DNA of 64,000 nucleotides from Campylobacter sp. VBCF_01 NA2 (GTDB taxonomy: Bacteria > Campylobacterota > Campylobacteria > Campylobacterales > Campylobacteraceae). The translations under genes and the position numbers were made by a program. The notes under the pieces were generated by a model. It was not told the origin of the DNA. It did no database searches and saw only the letters and a list, made by a program, of their open reading frames with translations. How positions within the stretch are numbered: position 1 is the stretch's first letter; each line of letters starts with the position of its first letter. Below, one piece after another: positions 28,741-36,008 of the stretch. The stretch is taken from contig NZ_CP115607.1 in assembly GCF_027797205.1 (NCBI RefSeq), positions 372,001 through 436,000 of the forward strand, read 5' to 3'.

Positions 28741-28757
28741 TTTTACAGAATAAAATT
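28741..28757 (+). repeat. 17-bp module-boundary repeat, copy 1
   Basis: TTTTACAGAATAAAATT, identical to 29263-29279. It directly follows the DUF2442 gene. A third copy with one mismatch is inverted at 34053-34069, just after the integrase gene. Confidence 0.75.
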
Positions 28758-28998
28758 ACGAAGCCTTAGTCGCTTGGCTTTCAAGCATTGAAATTATGCT
28801 TAAATGATAATCTAGCTTTTCCCACTCTATGCCCGTGTTGTCGCAGATAAATTTATAATCATTAATGTCGTTTATGGAAGCTTCTTGCAGTGGTTTATAC
28901 CAAGATAAGGGAGTGCCTATAATTCTGCCATCTTGAAGCTCTACGATAAGCAAATCATCTGCAAATCTGACTTTTTTGCCTTTAATTAAAGTATTCAT
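28756..28998 (-). CDS. DUF2442 domain protein
   Basis: The 80-residue protein contains the DUF2442 pattern (KVRFADDLLIVELQDGR, then IIGTPLSWYKPL and the late DYHLSIISML). The family is of unknown function and often follows DUF4160 genes. I take the ATG at 28998, which has AAGGAT upstream, over the TTG at 29013. It overlaps the DUF4160 gene by 17 bases. The tight pair and the mobile setting suggest a toxin-antitoxin-like or regulatory pair, but nothing in the sequence proves it. Confidence 0.8.
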   Translation of the reverse strand: MNTLIKGKKVRFADDLLIVELQDGRIIGTPLSWYKPLQEASINDINDYKFICDNTGIEWEKLDYHLSIISMLESQATKAS

Positions 28999-29209
28999 CC
29001 CAAATCCTTTCAAATTCTGCCCTATGCTCTTTGATTACTTGTAAAGCAAAGTCTAAATCTTTGTTCTTAAAGCTACTAAAATACACGCTCAAATCAATCA
29101 AATTTATTTTAGCATATTCATCGCCTTTTAGAATGTGAATATGCTTCGGCTCGTGTTCGTTCGAGTAAAAGAAAAATTTAAAGCCATTTAATTTTAGCAA
29201 TGTTGGCAT
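28982..29209 (-). CDS. DUF4160 domain protein
   Basis: The 75-residue protein matches the DUF4160 pattern: an initial MPTLLKLNGFKFFFYSNEH followed by EPKHIHI and a helical end (LQVIKEHRAEFERIWDEYF). The His/Glu-rich strand EHEPKHIHI is the constant part of the family. Function is unknown. It overlaps the DUF2442 gene and is the upstream member of the pair. Both genes together are flanked by the 17-bp direct repeat, as if the pair had entered as a unit. Confidence 0.82.
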   Translation of the reverse strand: MPTLLKLNGFKFFFYSNEHEPKHIHILKGDEYAKINLIDLSVYFSSFKNKDLDFALQVIKEHRAEFERIWDEYFN

Positions 29210-29645
29210 TAATTAACCTTTGATTGATTTTTGTGATTATAACATATTTTAACTTTTTTCCCTTTTACAGAATAAAATTTGGGGCTTTGCCCCAAAGCTC
29301 ATCAGTAAAAGAGAAATACAAAAAACTCTAATATTTGCTTTAAGGTTTCACAAAACCTTAAACGAAATTTTGACTAAAAAACGCGTTTTTTTACAGCGAA
29401 TTTGACCGAAAAATTTTCAACTCCCATTTTTAGGGGCTTAATTGTTTAAGAAAAGTCTAAATTTAGCCGTGATTAAATGCTTTTAAAATATTATTTTAGT
29501 GGTGTTTCACGGATTTAAGTTTAAAATTCGGTCGAATTTGACCGAATTTGACCGAATTTTCTTTCAAACGCCCATTTGTAGGGAAATTTTTCGGTCAAAT
29601 TCTGCCATTTTTCGGTCAAAATTTTTGTAAATTTTATTTAAGCTT
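29210..29645. other. Gene-free stretch with hairpin and iteron-like repeats (candidate replication origin)
   Basis: No credible gene lies here. It holds a second 17-bp boundary repeat (29263-29279) and a TTTGGGGC-TTT-GCCCCAAA hairpin (29278-29296). It also holds five copies of TTTGACCGAA: direct at 29401, 29537 and 29547, inverted at 29590 and 29611. Two of them belong to a longer unit that repeats CCCATTT-N-TAGGG (29401-29436 and 29547-29583). The stretch lies directly behind the P-loop ATPase gene. Iterons beside a replication protein are a usual plasmid origin layout. Confidence 0.6.
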
Positions 29646-30995
29646 TTAATCATTTTTTAAAAGACTTATTGTTTTATCTCTATTTTCGATAATAAAATCA
29701 TTTAGAATTTGCCTTATATCATTTGTTTTATAGTCTTTAAATGGTCTATTGTCAGCAATATTTTTCATAGTGCAATTACCATATTTTTTTATTCTTTGTT
29801 CTATATACTCAATCATCTTATTTCTAACGCTTTGTATGCTGTCGCTTTGTCCGTTTAGCTCATCAAACATAAGCGACAAATCAATATAAGGCTCTATGAA
29901 GCTAATGGCTTCTTCTATCGTGCTATCATCAACTAATGGGCTAAATTCTACGCTTCTTTGTGCCTTAATGCTCTCATATTGCTTCAAATAATGCAATGTT
30001 TGAATAATGGCGTTTAGATTTTGCGTGGTGCGAGAATACAGCTCTTTATACTCATTTGATTTATCTTGCTTTTTCTTATGTGTTTCTTTGCAAAATTTAT
30101 CGTAATTTGCGTTATTGTGAAAGGCATTTATATTGATTTCATATTTTTCTAGCTTTAAAAAATTCATAAAACCGATGATAAAATTTTGAAATTTTGAAAT
30201 TTCATCATTTAACGGCTTATTTGCGTTAAATTTGAAGTTCTCATAAGAAAGAATATCTTTGGTATAGACAATCACAAATCGATTAAATAAGCCCCCTAAA
30301 TACTCTTTTATCACGCTATCATCACAGCCTAGCTGTTGTAGGTTTGTATCTGCTGATAGATAGAATTTGACATTATCTAAAAATGGTGGTAAGGCTTTTT
30401 TCTTGCTGTTGCCTTTGGAGTTTTTATATACTGGTCTTGTTAGGGTGTTGTTGGCTGAGTTTTTATCTGTTAGCATAGTTAAAATTTCTTGTGTTTTTGG
30501 GTCTTTGTTTTTCAAAGCTGTTCCGATTTCGCCAAAATTTGCAAAAAATACTCTCTGATTTAATGCACTTGTAAAAATTCCTTCGCTAGTGATTTTGCCT
30601 TCGATTAAAAACGAATATAGCTCAATTTCGTTACTAGCTTTAAATTTTTTATCTAATTCTTGTTTTATAGGGTCAAAAAGTATATCGAATTGAAATTTTT
30701 TATTTCTACTTTTGCCTGTGCCACTATCTGAAATATCAAGTAAAAAGAAAGGCAAATTTGGCTGATTGCAATACGATATAATCGCACTCATACACTGCAC
30801 GGCTTGGATTTCAATCTGTCTATAATTGCTAGGATTATACTCTCTTACAAACTTACACCACTCATTTAAAAATGAGCTTTCAAAAGCAAAGGGAGTAATA
30901 TAAGCTTTTTCTAATGCTTTTTTGCTTATACTTCCTTTGCTTATGTTTCTTGCTCTGTGCTGTTTATGCGCAGAGCTTTTTTTATTTATACTCAT
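29646..30995 (-). CDS. P-loop ATPase, DUF3987-like (possible replication protein)
   Basis: The 449-residue protein has Walker A GTGKS at residues 92-96 within DISDSGTGKSRNKK and an acidic Walker-B-like strand further on (VFFANFGEIGTAL). The layout resembles DUF3987/primase-helicase-like ATPases of mobile elements. There is no primase zinc motif. It follows the relaxase gene on the same strand, and an AAAGGAA ribosome site precedes its ATG. I infer a role in element replication or in plasmid-form maintenance from the iteron-like repeats just behind it. Confidence 0.68.
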   Translation of the reverse strand: MSINKKSSAHKQHRARNISKGSISKKALEKAYITPFAFESSFLNEWCKFVREYNPSNYRQIEIQAVQCMSAIISYCNQPNLPFFLLDISDSGTGKSRNKKFQFDILFDPIKQELDKKFKASNEIELYSFLIEGKITSEGIFTSALNQRVFFANFGEIGTALKNKDPKTQEILTMLTDKNSANNTLTRPVYKNSKGNSKKKALPPFLDNVKFYLSADTNLQQLGCDDSVIKEYLGGLFNRFVIVYTKDILSYENFKFNANKPLNDEISKFQNFIIGFMNFLKLEKYEININAFHNNANYDKFCKETHKKKQDKSNEYKELYSRTTQNLNAIIQTLHYLKQYESIKAQRSVEFSPLVDDSTIEEAISFIEPYIDLSLMFDELNGQSDSIQSVRNKMIEYIEQRIKKYGNCTMKNIADNRPFKDYKTNDIRQILNDFIIENRDKTISLLKND

Positions 30996-31051
30996 TTTTT
31001 TAATTTCCTTTCTTAGTTTTAAAATTTGTTTTTATTTCTCTTTTACGGATA

Positions 31052-31070
31052 TTTGGGGCTTCGCCCCAAA
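31052..31070. terminator. GC-rich hairpin between relaxase and ATPase genes
   Basis: TTTGGGGC-TTC-GCCCCAAA is a perfect 8-bp stem with a 3-base loop. The same hairpin with loop TTT is at 29278-29296. Neither is followed by a long T-run, so attenuator or RNA-stability roles are as likely as termination. Confidence 0.5.
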
Positions 31071-31102
31071 GAATTTTTCTTATAAAAAGAAAAAGATTTT
31101 TA

Positions 31103-32734
31103 TCACTCATAATCAAATCCTTTGTCTTTTTTTGGAATTCTGTTTTTAGAAAACTTTGAAGAGAGAAGAACTTTTTTTTGTTGCTCCATAACACTCGCAA
31201 CAGAAATTTCGCTATCTATTTGCATTTCTTTTGCGTTCTCTTGCGTTTTAACGCTTTGGGTGTCTTTTATCGTTTTTTCGTTTTGCGTTGAAATTTGAGC
31301 GTTTAATTCTCTGTTTTCACTCTCTAATTTAAAATACTTAGACAAAAACTCACTATATTTTTCCTCGACCTTTTTTGCTACGATAAAATCATCGTTTAAA
31401 TTTTTCTTTTTAATGATTTCTTGTAGTGTTTCGTTCTGTTCGCCTAGTTCTTGTGCTAGGGCTTTGTGGTCTGTAACTTCTTTGCCAAAATATAAAATAC
31501 CTTTTTTGGTATGTTTAGCTTTTAGCTCTTGGTAATTATATTTTAGGGCTTTTTTCTCTAAATTTGATAGTTGTTCGTATTCATAATCATTAAACCCTTT
31601 GCGCTCATTTAATTTTTCGTTTTCAGTTTGTAAGGCTTTGATTTTTTCATCTTTCTCTTTTTTTTCTTTCTCGGATTGTTCTTTTTCAATTTGCAAAGCT
31701 TTGATTTTTTCATCTTTCTCTTTTTTCTCTTTATCGGATTGTTCTTTTTCGGCTCTAAATTTAGCGTTCATTTGCTCTTGAATTAAAGCTATTTGCTTTT
31801 CAAATTCAGCCTTACTTATTAGCTCTTTATTTTTGATAGCTTCCCTTATTTTCTTTACTTCTTGTTCTAATTTAGCATAATCAGCCCTTGTAGCGTGGTT
31901 TTCTTGTAGCTGTCCCCTTAAATCTTTGATAGTTTCGTTTAACTCTTTTATCGTTAGTTTATCTTTTTCCTTATCTTGTTGTAGCTCTTTTATTGTTAGG
32001 TCTTTTTCTTCGGTAGCCTTTTGTAAGTCTTTCATTTTCATAGCGTATTGTTGGCTACTTAACCCTTTTGGTGCTTTTTCTCCATTAGCAGAATAATCAA
32101 ATCCACGCTCCATACCTAACTCATCGGCTACTATTGTTTGAAGTCTTTTGCCTATATCTCTTTTTTGTCTAGCCCTAAAACATTGTATTCCCTTTTCGTT
32201 AAGCGTGATAAATTCGATATGAGCGTGTAAATTTGGGTCAAAGCACTTTTTGCCATTTTCATCTGTATAAAAATGCCCCTCATCTCTATGGACTGCACTG
32301 CCGATATATTGCCACCCAAATTCCTTACAAACTTTATCAGCTACTCTTTCAACATCTGCTAGTGTATGTTCTGCGTTTAAAGTTATAACCATTGATTGTT
32401 TATAATTTTTTGCTTGAATTCGTTGCTTTGTGCGTTCATAGTAGTTTTGTATGGTTTGAGCCATTATTTCATCTTCTCGCTTTTGCATTTGCTCTGCCGA
32501 GCAAGAATATTCATTTAGTTCAGAATAAATATCTTTAATACTTTTTGCTTTTAACTTTTCTTCTTCTTCTCTCGTATCGTGCCAAAAATTTTGTGATTGT
32601 CTTGGCTGACAATTAGCATTAGCTTTTGCTGTTTTTGGTGTGTATTTTATTTGATTTGTTCTTTCAATTTTATCGAGTTTAGTCCAAACTCTTTTGGCTC
32701 TCCACTCATCATCGCTTCTGTATTTGCGCTTCAT
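31103..32734 (-). CDS. Mobilization relaxase with long coiled-coil tail (MobV/MobA-like)
   Basis: The 543-residue protein has a relaxase-like core at about residues 110-230: VHRDEGH at 148-154 and NLHAHIEF at 169-176 supply the histidine cluster of an HUH-type nickase. A candidate tyrosine lies in YYERTKQR near residue 98. From about residue 240 the protein is a charged coiled coil that includes a 21-residue unit repeated twice (EKEQSDKEKKEKDEKIKALQ and its near copy). It should nick the element at its oriT. AAAGGAG precedes the ATG. The start lies 77 bp from a candidate oriT. Confidence 0.78.
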   Translation of the reverse strand: MKRKYRSDDEWRAKRVWTKLDKIERTNQIKYTPKTAKANANCQPRQSQNFWHDTREEEEKLKAKSIKDIYSELNEYSCSAEQMQKREDEIMAQTIQNYYERTKQRIQAKNYKQSMVITLNAEHTLADVERVADKVCKEFGWQYIGSAVHRDEGHFYTDENGKKCFDPNLHAHIEFITLNEKGIQCFRARQKRDIGKRLQTIVADELGMERGFDYSANGEKAPKGLSSQQYAMKMKDLQKATEEKDLTIKELQQDKEKDKLTIKELNETIKDLRGQLQENHATRADYAKLEQEVKKIREAIKNKELISKAEFEKQIALIQEQMNAKFRAEKEQSDKEKKEKDEKIKALQIEKEQSEKEKKEKDEKIKALQTENEKLNERKGFNDYEYEQLSNLEKKALKYNYQELKAKHTKKGILYFGKEVTDHKALAQELGEQNETLQEIIKKKNLNDDFIVAKKVEEKYSEFLSKYFKLESENRELNAQISTQNEKTIKDTQSVKTQENAKEMQIDSEISVASVMEQQKKVLLSSKFSKNRIPKKDKGFDYE

Positions 32735-32810
32735 AATATTTTCTCCTTTAAAAGAAAGTTGTGATATAATCCTTTTTCGTATGCCCTTGTGGCTAGAAAA
32801 AGCGCAACTT

Positions 32811-32854
32811 AACCCTTACTCGTTAGAGTATAGGGTTTGTAGTGCGCGCACTAC
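32811..32854. other. Candidate origin of transfer (oriT) upstream of the relaxase gene
   Basis: Two adjoining inverted repeats: AACCCTTACTC with GAGTATAGGGTT (32811-32837, one-base bulge) and a perfect 16-bp palindrome GTAGTGCGCGCACTAC (32839-32854). A wider inverted pair, GCCCTTGTGG at 32783-32792 and CCACAAGGGC at 32911-32920, encloses them. Such nested inverted repeats next to a mob gene are the normal oriT picture; the nic site is not known. Confidence 0.55.
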
Positions 32855-32864
32855 TACCCATTGA

Positions 32865-33257
32865 TTATTCACTACGCTCATAATCAAGGGTCAATGCGCC
32901 TAATCCGTCACCACAAGGGCTAGGATTAGGATTATCATTTGTAGTGGAAGTAGATTTTGTAAGATGAAAAATTTCATCATCGAGTTTAGCTAACTTATCT
33001 TTTTCTTTTTGAAAATTTTTATCTAGCCTATCTTTTTTTGCTTGACAAATTTTATCTAACTTATCTTTTTCCTTTTGACAAATTTTATCTAATTTATCTT
33101 TTTCCTTTTGACAAGCTTTATCTAGTTTTTCTTTTTCATCTAAGATAGAATATTGCATATCAAATATTTTATTTTGAAGTTTATTTCTTGCACGGCGTTT
33201 GTTTTTTATGATTGTTCTAATATTTGGAGTTTTCATTTTGAAGCTCCAACGACACAA
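32865..33257 (-). CDS. Coiled-coil protein with 11-residue repeats
   Basis: The 130-residue protein is basic at the N-terminus (MKTPNIRTIIKNKRRARNKL after a possible inner start) and then consists of about four 11-residue units of the type CQKEKDKLDKI, a hendecad coiled coil. At DNA level these are near-identical 33-base tandem repeats at about 33010-33120. The end is a loose Asn/Pro/Gly tail. It may be a mobilization accessory protein (it precedes oriT and the relaxase), but no family is recognised. Overlap with the next HTH gene is 25 bases. Confidence 0.65.
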   Translation of the reverse strand: MCRWSFKMKTPNIRTIIKNKRRARNKLQNKIFDMQYSILDEKEKLDKACQKEKDKLDKICQKEKDKLDKICQAKKDRLDKNFQKEKDKLAKLDDEIFHLTKSTSTTNDNPNPSPCGDGLGALTLDYERSE

Positions 33258-33454
33258 GTTTCTATAAACTCTTTTATATCGCTTGTTTTATATAAAATTT
33301 TTCTGCCTATTTTGTAATATTTTAAATGTGGTTTATCAGAGAGTTGGCTTTTTTGAGTTCGCAATTTTTGTTGGGATATTCTTGTCAATCCATACATTTG
33401 CGTAACTTGTTCGATTGTTAAAAATTCATCGTTGATGATATCTATTTTTTGCAT
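33233..33454 (-). CDS. Excisionase-like helix-turn-helix protein
   Basis: The 73-residue protein matches the small HTH_17/AlpA type: FLTIEQVTQMYGLTRISQQKLR is the helix-turn-helix and KYYKIGRKILYKTSDIKEFIE is the wing and last helix. In elements with a P4-type integrase such proteins direct excision or activate the integrase. Several TTAAGTAAC repeats near the integrase gene are candidate sites. Confidence 0.78.
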   Translation of the reverse strand: MQKIDIINDEFLTIEQVTQMYGLTRISQQKLRTQKSQLSDKPHLKYYKIGRKILYKTSDIKEFIETCVVGASK

Positions 33455-33566
33455 AATTTGCTCCTTGCTTGTAGAAAATTTTTACAAGGGCATTATAATG
33501 TGTTTATTTTAAAAAGTCAAGCAGTTTAAGTAATTTTTATAAACTTATTTTAGAATTTAATAGATT

Positions 33567-33989
33567 TTAATCATTTAAAGTATCTTTCAACACTTTTTTT
33601 AAATTTGAAATTACAATGTCTTTATCTGATAATTTTTGCTCTAATTTGTGTATTTTTAATAAAAGAAACAATGCTTTTTCCATAGGTTCGCTTACTTCGC
33701 CCCTTGCCACTGCATTTTTAAAAGCTCCCTCAGTGTAGCCTGTAAGTTGCGATAATTCTTTGTATTTTAGTCTTAGGAATTTTGAAACACGCTTTATAGG
33801 GTTAAGAAATTCTAAATATAAAACTTCCAAATTTGCTTTTGTAAAAAATACTTTATCTAAAATTTTCTTTTTATCATTTAGCATACCCCTAGCTTGGATA
33901 TATTCGATGAAATCATCATACTCATCAAAATTAAAATTTTGCTCTTTTAGAAAATCATCTATGATTTTTTTATCTTTTTCGTTTATCAT
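33567..33989 (-). CDS. Unknown small protein with HTH-like segment
   Basis: The 140-residue protein is not recognised. The middle part (KYKELSQLTGYTEGAFKNAV) looks like a helix-turn-helix with the family-like end EPMEKALFLLLKIHKLEQKL. An N-terminal acidic part precedes it. Its place between integrase and excisionase-like genes suggests a repressor or regulator of the element. Confidence 0.62.
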   Translation of the reverse strand: MINEKDKKIIDDFLKEQNFNFDEYDDFIEYIQARGMLNDKKKILDKVFFTKANLEVLYLEFLNPIKRVSKFLRLKYKELSQLTGYTEGAFKNAVARGEVSEPMEKALFLLLKIHKLEQKLSDKDIVISNLKKVLKDTLND

Positions 33990-34052
33990 CGCATTGTCCT
34001 TAAATTTTCTGATTATTTTAACATAAATTATTTTTAATTTCTTTTTACTAGA

Positions 34053-34069
34053 AATTTAATTCTGTAAAA
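34053..34069 (-). repeat. 17-bp module-boundary repeat, inverted third copy
   Basis: The complement reads TTTTACAGAATTAAATT, one mismatch from copies 28741-28757 and 29263-29279. It lies nine bases after the integrase gene. Confidence 0.65.
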
Positions 34070-34077
34070 GGAAAAAA

Positions 34078-35349
34078 TCAAATTCCAAGTGGTTCTATTG
34101 AATTTAGATAATCTCCATACCATTGCAATAAAGCCCTTTTTTGCTCGATTGTTGCCCTTTCTAGTTGATAGCTGTATTCTACTTTATTGCGTTGTTTGTG
34201 TGCTATACAATCCTCGATAGTATCGTTATTTGCACCATTTTCCTTTGTGTGTATATTGCAAAGCGTTTTAAATGTCTTTCTAAAACCGTGAGCCGTTAAT
34301 TTGCCTTTCCATTTGTCTTTTCCGCCCATATTTTTACAAGCCTTATTTAGGTTATTTATGCGATTTTCGTGGGCTTTTTTTAGTTGTTCTTCGTTCATAC
34401 TTTCATAACCAAATATAGGGAAAACATACTCAAAATTTCCACTATATAGCTTTTGAGTTTCTAAAATTTTTAACAAATATGTTGATAATGGCACACTATG
34501 GCGAATTTTCCTTTTCATTGCGCTTGCAGGGTAATTTAATACCTTGTTTTCGTAGTCTATCCACTCCCATTTGATTTTAACGGTGTTTGCAGGGCGATTT
34601 GCGCTTAATACTTGAAATAAGACCATACGGCGCACTTCATCGCTGATTTTTGTTCTTTCTCTCAAATCTTTTATCCACTCTTTAATCTCATTTTCTTTGA
34701 TAAGCCCCTTTTTTCGAGGGTCGTAATCGTTTTGGGAGTAGAAATTGTGTTTGCTAGGAAAATACTCTTTTAAGCCTCTTGTAGGATTTTTGCTGATATA
34801 GTCGTTGTTTATGGCTATATCAAAAATATCTCTCATATAGTTTATAAGCCTATCTATAAGTTCAAGTCTGCTTGCTGTTATGTTTTCTGGTCTAAAAATA
34901 GGGTTTAAAACCTCTAAAAGTTCAATTTGTTTAATGTCTTTGATATCTCTGTCTTTAAATTTTGGGAGTATGTATCTTTTGAATGCTTGATACATTTTAT
35001 CGGTGTAATCTTTCGAATTTTGTTTATATTTTTGCCTGAAAAATATTTCTAGCAAATTACCAAATTTAAATTTATCATCTCTATTGTCAAAAGTTCCACC
35101 ATTTTCAAGCCTTTTAAGTTCTGCAATAGCATCTCGCCTAGCTTCTGCGACAGAATACACATTTTCTCTAAATTCTTTGATTTTTTTATATTTGCCTTTA
35201 TATCTAATTTCAAAAGTTTTTATTCCCTCGGGATTAACAAAAATATAAAGCTCTTTTGGGTCGCCTACTGCTTTAATATATCGCTTATTTTTTGGTTCTA
35301 AATTGCGTATATCTTTATCCGTTAAGTGTGCTTTGCTTACATTTCCCAT
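34078..35349 (-). CDS. P4-type tyrosine integrase
   Basis: The 423-residue protein has an N-terminal arm-binding domain of the DUF4102 type (HLTDKDIRNLEPKNKRYIKA), a SAM-like core-binding domain, and the catalytic domain. Catalytic residues seen are Arg in SANRPANTVKI, His354 and Arg357 in HGFR, His in IAHKQRN, and Tyr near 394 in EYSYQLERAT. This C-terminus is the P4 form, which favours tRNA or tmRNA 3' ends. It is the gene next to ssrA and reads away from it, the normal layout. Confidence 0.93.
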   Translation of the reverse strand: MGNVSKAHLTDKDIRNLEPKNKRYIKAVGDPKELYIFVNPEGIKTFEIRYKGKYKKIKEFRENVYSVAEARRDAIAELKRLENGGTFDNRDDKFKFGNLLEIFFRQKYKQNSKDYTDKMYQAFKRYILPKFKDRDIKDIKQIELLEVLNPIFRPENITASRLELIDRLINYMRDIFDIAINNDYISKNPTRGLKEYFPSKHNFYSQNDYDPRKKGLIKENEIKEWIKDLRERTKISDEVRRMVLFQVLSANRPANTVKIKWEWIDYENKVLNYPASAMKRKIRHSVPLSTYLLKILETQKLYSGNFEYVFPIFGYESMNEEQLKKAHENRINNLNKACKNMGGKDKWKGKLTAHGFRKTFKTLCNIHTKENGANNDTIEDCIAHKQRNKVEYSYQLERATIEQKRALLQWYGDYLNSIEPLGI

Positions 35350-35381
35350 TTTATCGACCTTTTGAAGTGGTTTTTTTGAAA

Positions 35382-35423
35382 AAGTTACTTAATCGGTTTT
35401 AAGTAACCTATTAAGTAACTTAA
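35382..35423. repeat. TTAAGTAAC repeats upstream of the integrase gene (candidate arm sites)
   Basis: AAGTTACTTAA at 35382-35392, TTAAGTAAC at 35399-35407 and TTAAGTAACTTAA at 35411-35423. A related core is in the inverted repeat at 28654-28678 at the far end of the element. Confidence 0.5.
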
Positions 35424-35520
35424 TTAAAACAATTTAATTATATCACAAAAATAACTAAAAATAATCAAAACTAAACTAAATGCCCTTAAAATGGGAGCTA
35501 AAAGAGATTAAAAAGAAGTA

Positions 35521-35550
35521 AAAACAACTTAAAAAAAGCTTAAATGGTGG
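35521..35550 (+). repeat. Right attachment repeat at the tmRNA 3' end
   Basis: Thirty bases identical to 28547-28576. The inner six bases (35545-35550) are the complement of the tmRNA CCA end, discriminator base and first acceptor pairs, so the integration restored an intact tmRNA. Confidence 0.88.
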
Positions 35551-35905
35551 AGGTGTGCGGGATCGAACCGCAGTCCAAAAACAAACGACCAAAGCCTCTA
35601 CATGCTTAGCAAAAGTGAAATTCTCGCCCCAGCTTGCTCACTTTTCAAAACAACTCGCCAAAGCAAAGACTAAATTTCGCCCCGCGCCTCGTCAGAGCGC
35701 GAAACTACGCTATCTAGGATTACCCGCTACCGCGCTTAGATAGTATGGGCGCAGTGCAGGGCTCGACTGCGATTACGCTACTTTTGCGTAAGCAGGAGCA
35801 AAATTTTTGTTATTTGCGTTTAATTTTAATTTGGATTTTATACGCTATATCCGAAGCGGCATGCCACCTTGACCAATCCATTTCTGTCGAAGCCAAGTCA
35901 CCCCC
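35545..35905 (-). ncRNA. ssrA: Transfer-messenger RNA (tmRNA)
   Basis: Read on the minus strand, the RNA begins GGGGGTGACTTGGCTTCGAC and ends with a T-arm (GGTTCGATCC) and a CCA. The acceptor GGGGGUG pairs fully with CACCUCC next to the end, allowing one G-U pair. The tag frame (35773-35817) reads ANNKNFAPAYAKVA and then TAA, close to the Campylobacter form. The gene rescues stalled ribosomes. Its 3' end is the att site of the element to its left. Confidence 0.96.
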
Positions 35906-35920
35906 AAAAGGAAGTCGCAC

Positions 35921-35949
35921 ATTTTACTTCAAAAATTTTATATTGTCAA
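35921..35949 (-). promoter_or_regulatory. Promoter of ssrA
   Basis: On the minus strand TTGACA (complement at 35944-35949) and TAAAAT (35921-35926) stand 17 bp apart, an almost ideal sigma-70 promoter. It ends about 15 bases before the mature 5' end. Confidence 0.8.
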
Positions 35950-35977
35950 ATTTGGGTTAAATTTGCCAAATTTAGGC

Positions 35978-35983
35978 TATAAT
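35978..35983 (+). promoter_or_regulatory. -10 element of panB
   Basis: TATAAT stands 26 bases before the ATG of panB and an AAGGAT site follows. It diverges from the ssrA promoter. Confidence 0.55.
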
Positions 35984-36008
35984 CGCAAAAAATTTTTAAG
36001 GATAGAAT

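Larger units (their letters stand above)
28547..35550. mobile_element. Integrative mobilizable element in the 3' end of ssrA
   Basis: The two ends are a 30-bp exact direct repeat (28547-28576 and 35521-35550) that includes the last bases of tmRNA. Beyond it the left copy goes on with GGTGTGC, which matches tmRNA after a one-base deletion. Inside, all genes are on the minus strand: integrase next to ssrA, an HTH-like protein, an excisionase-like protein, a coiled-coil protein, a relaxase, a P-loop ATPase and a DUF4160/DUF2442 pair. There are no type IV secretion or phage genes, so the element should be mobilizable, not self-transmissible. The interior is more AT-rich than its flanks and lacks their GCGC-rich codon habit, which agrees with transfer. 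Confidence 0.88.

Noticed and set aside
33010-33120. 33-base tandem repeats as CRISPR or satellite
   Set aside because: The repeats have no spacers and stay in frame in a coiled-coil gene.
28547-35550. Prophage remnant
   Set aside because: There is no capsid, tail, terminase or lysis gene, and a relaxase with candidate oriT is present.
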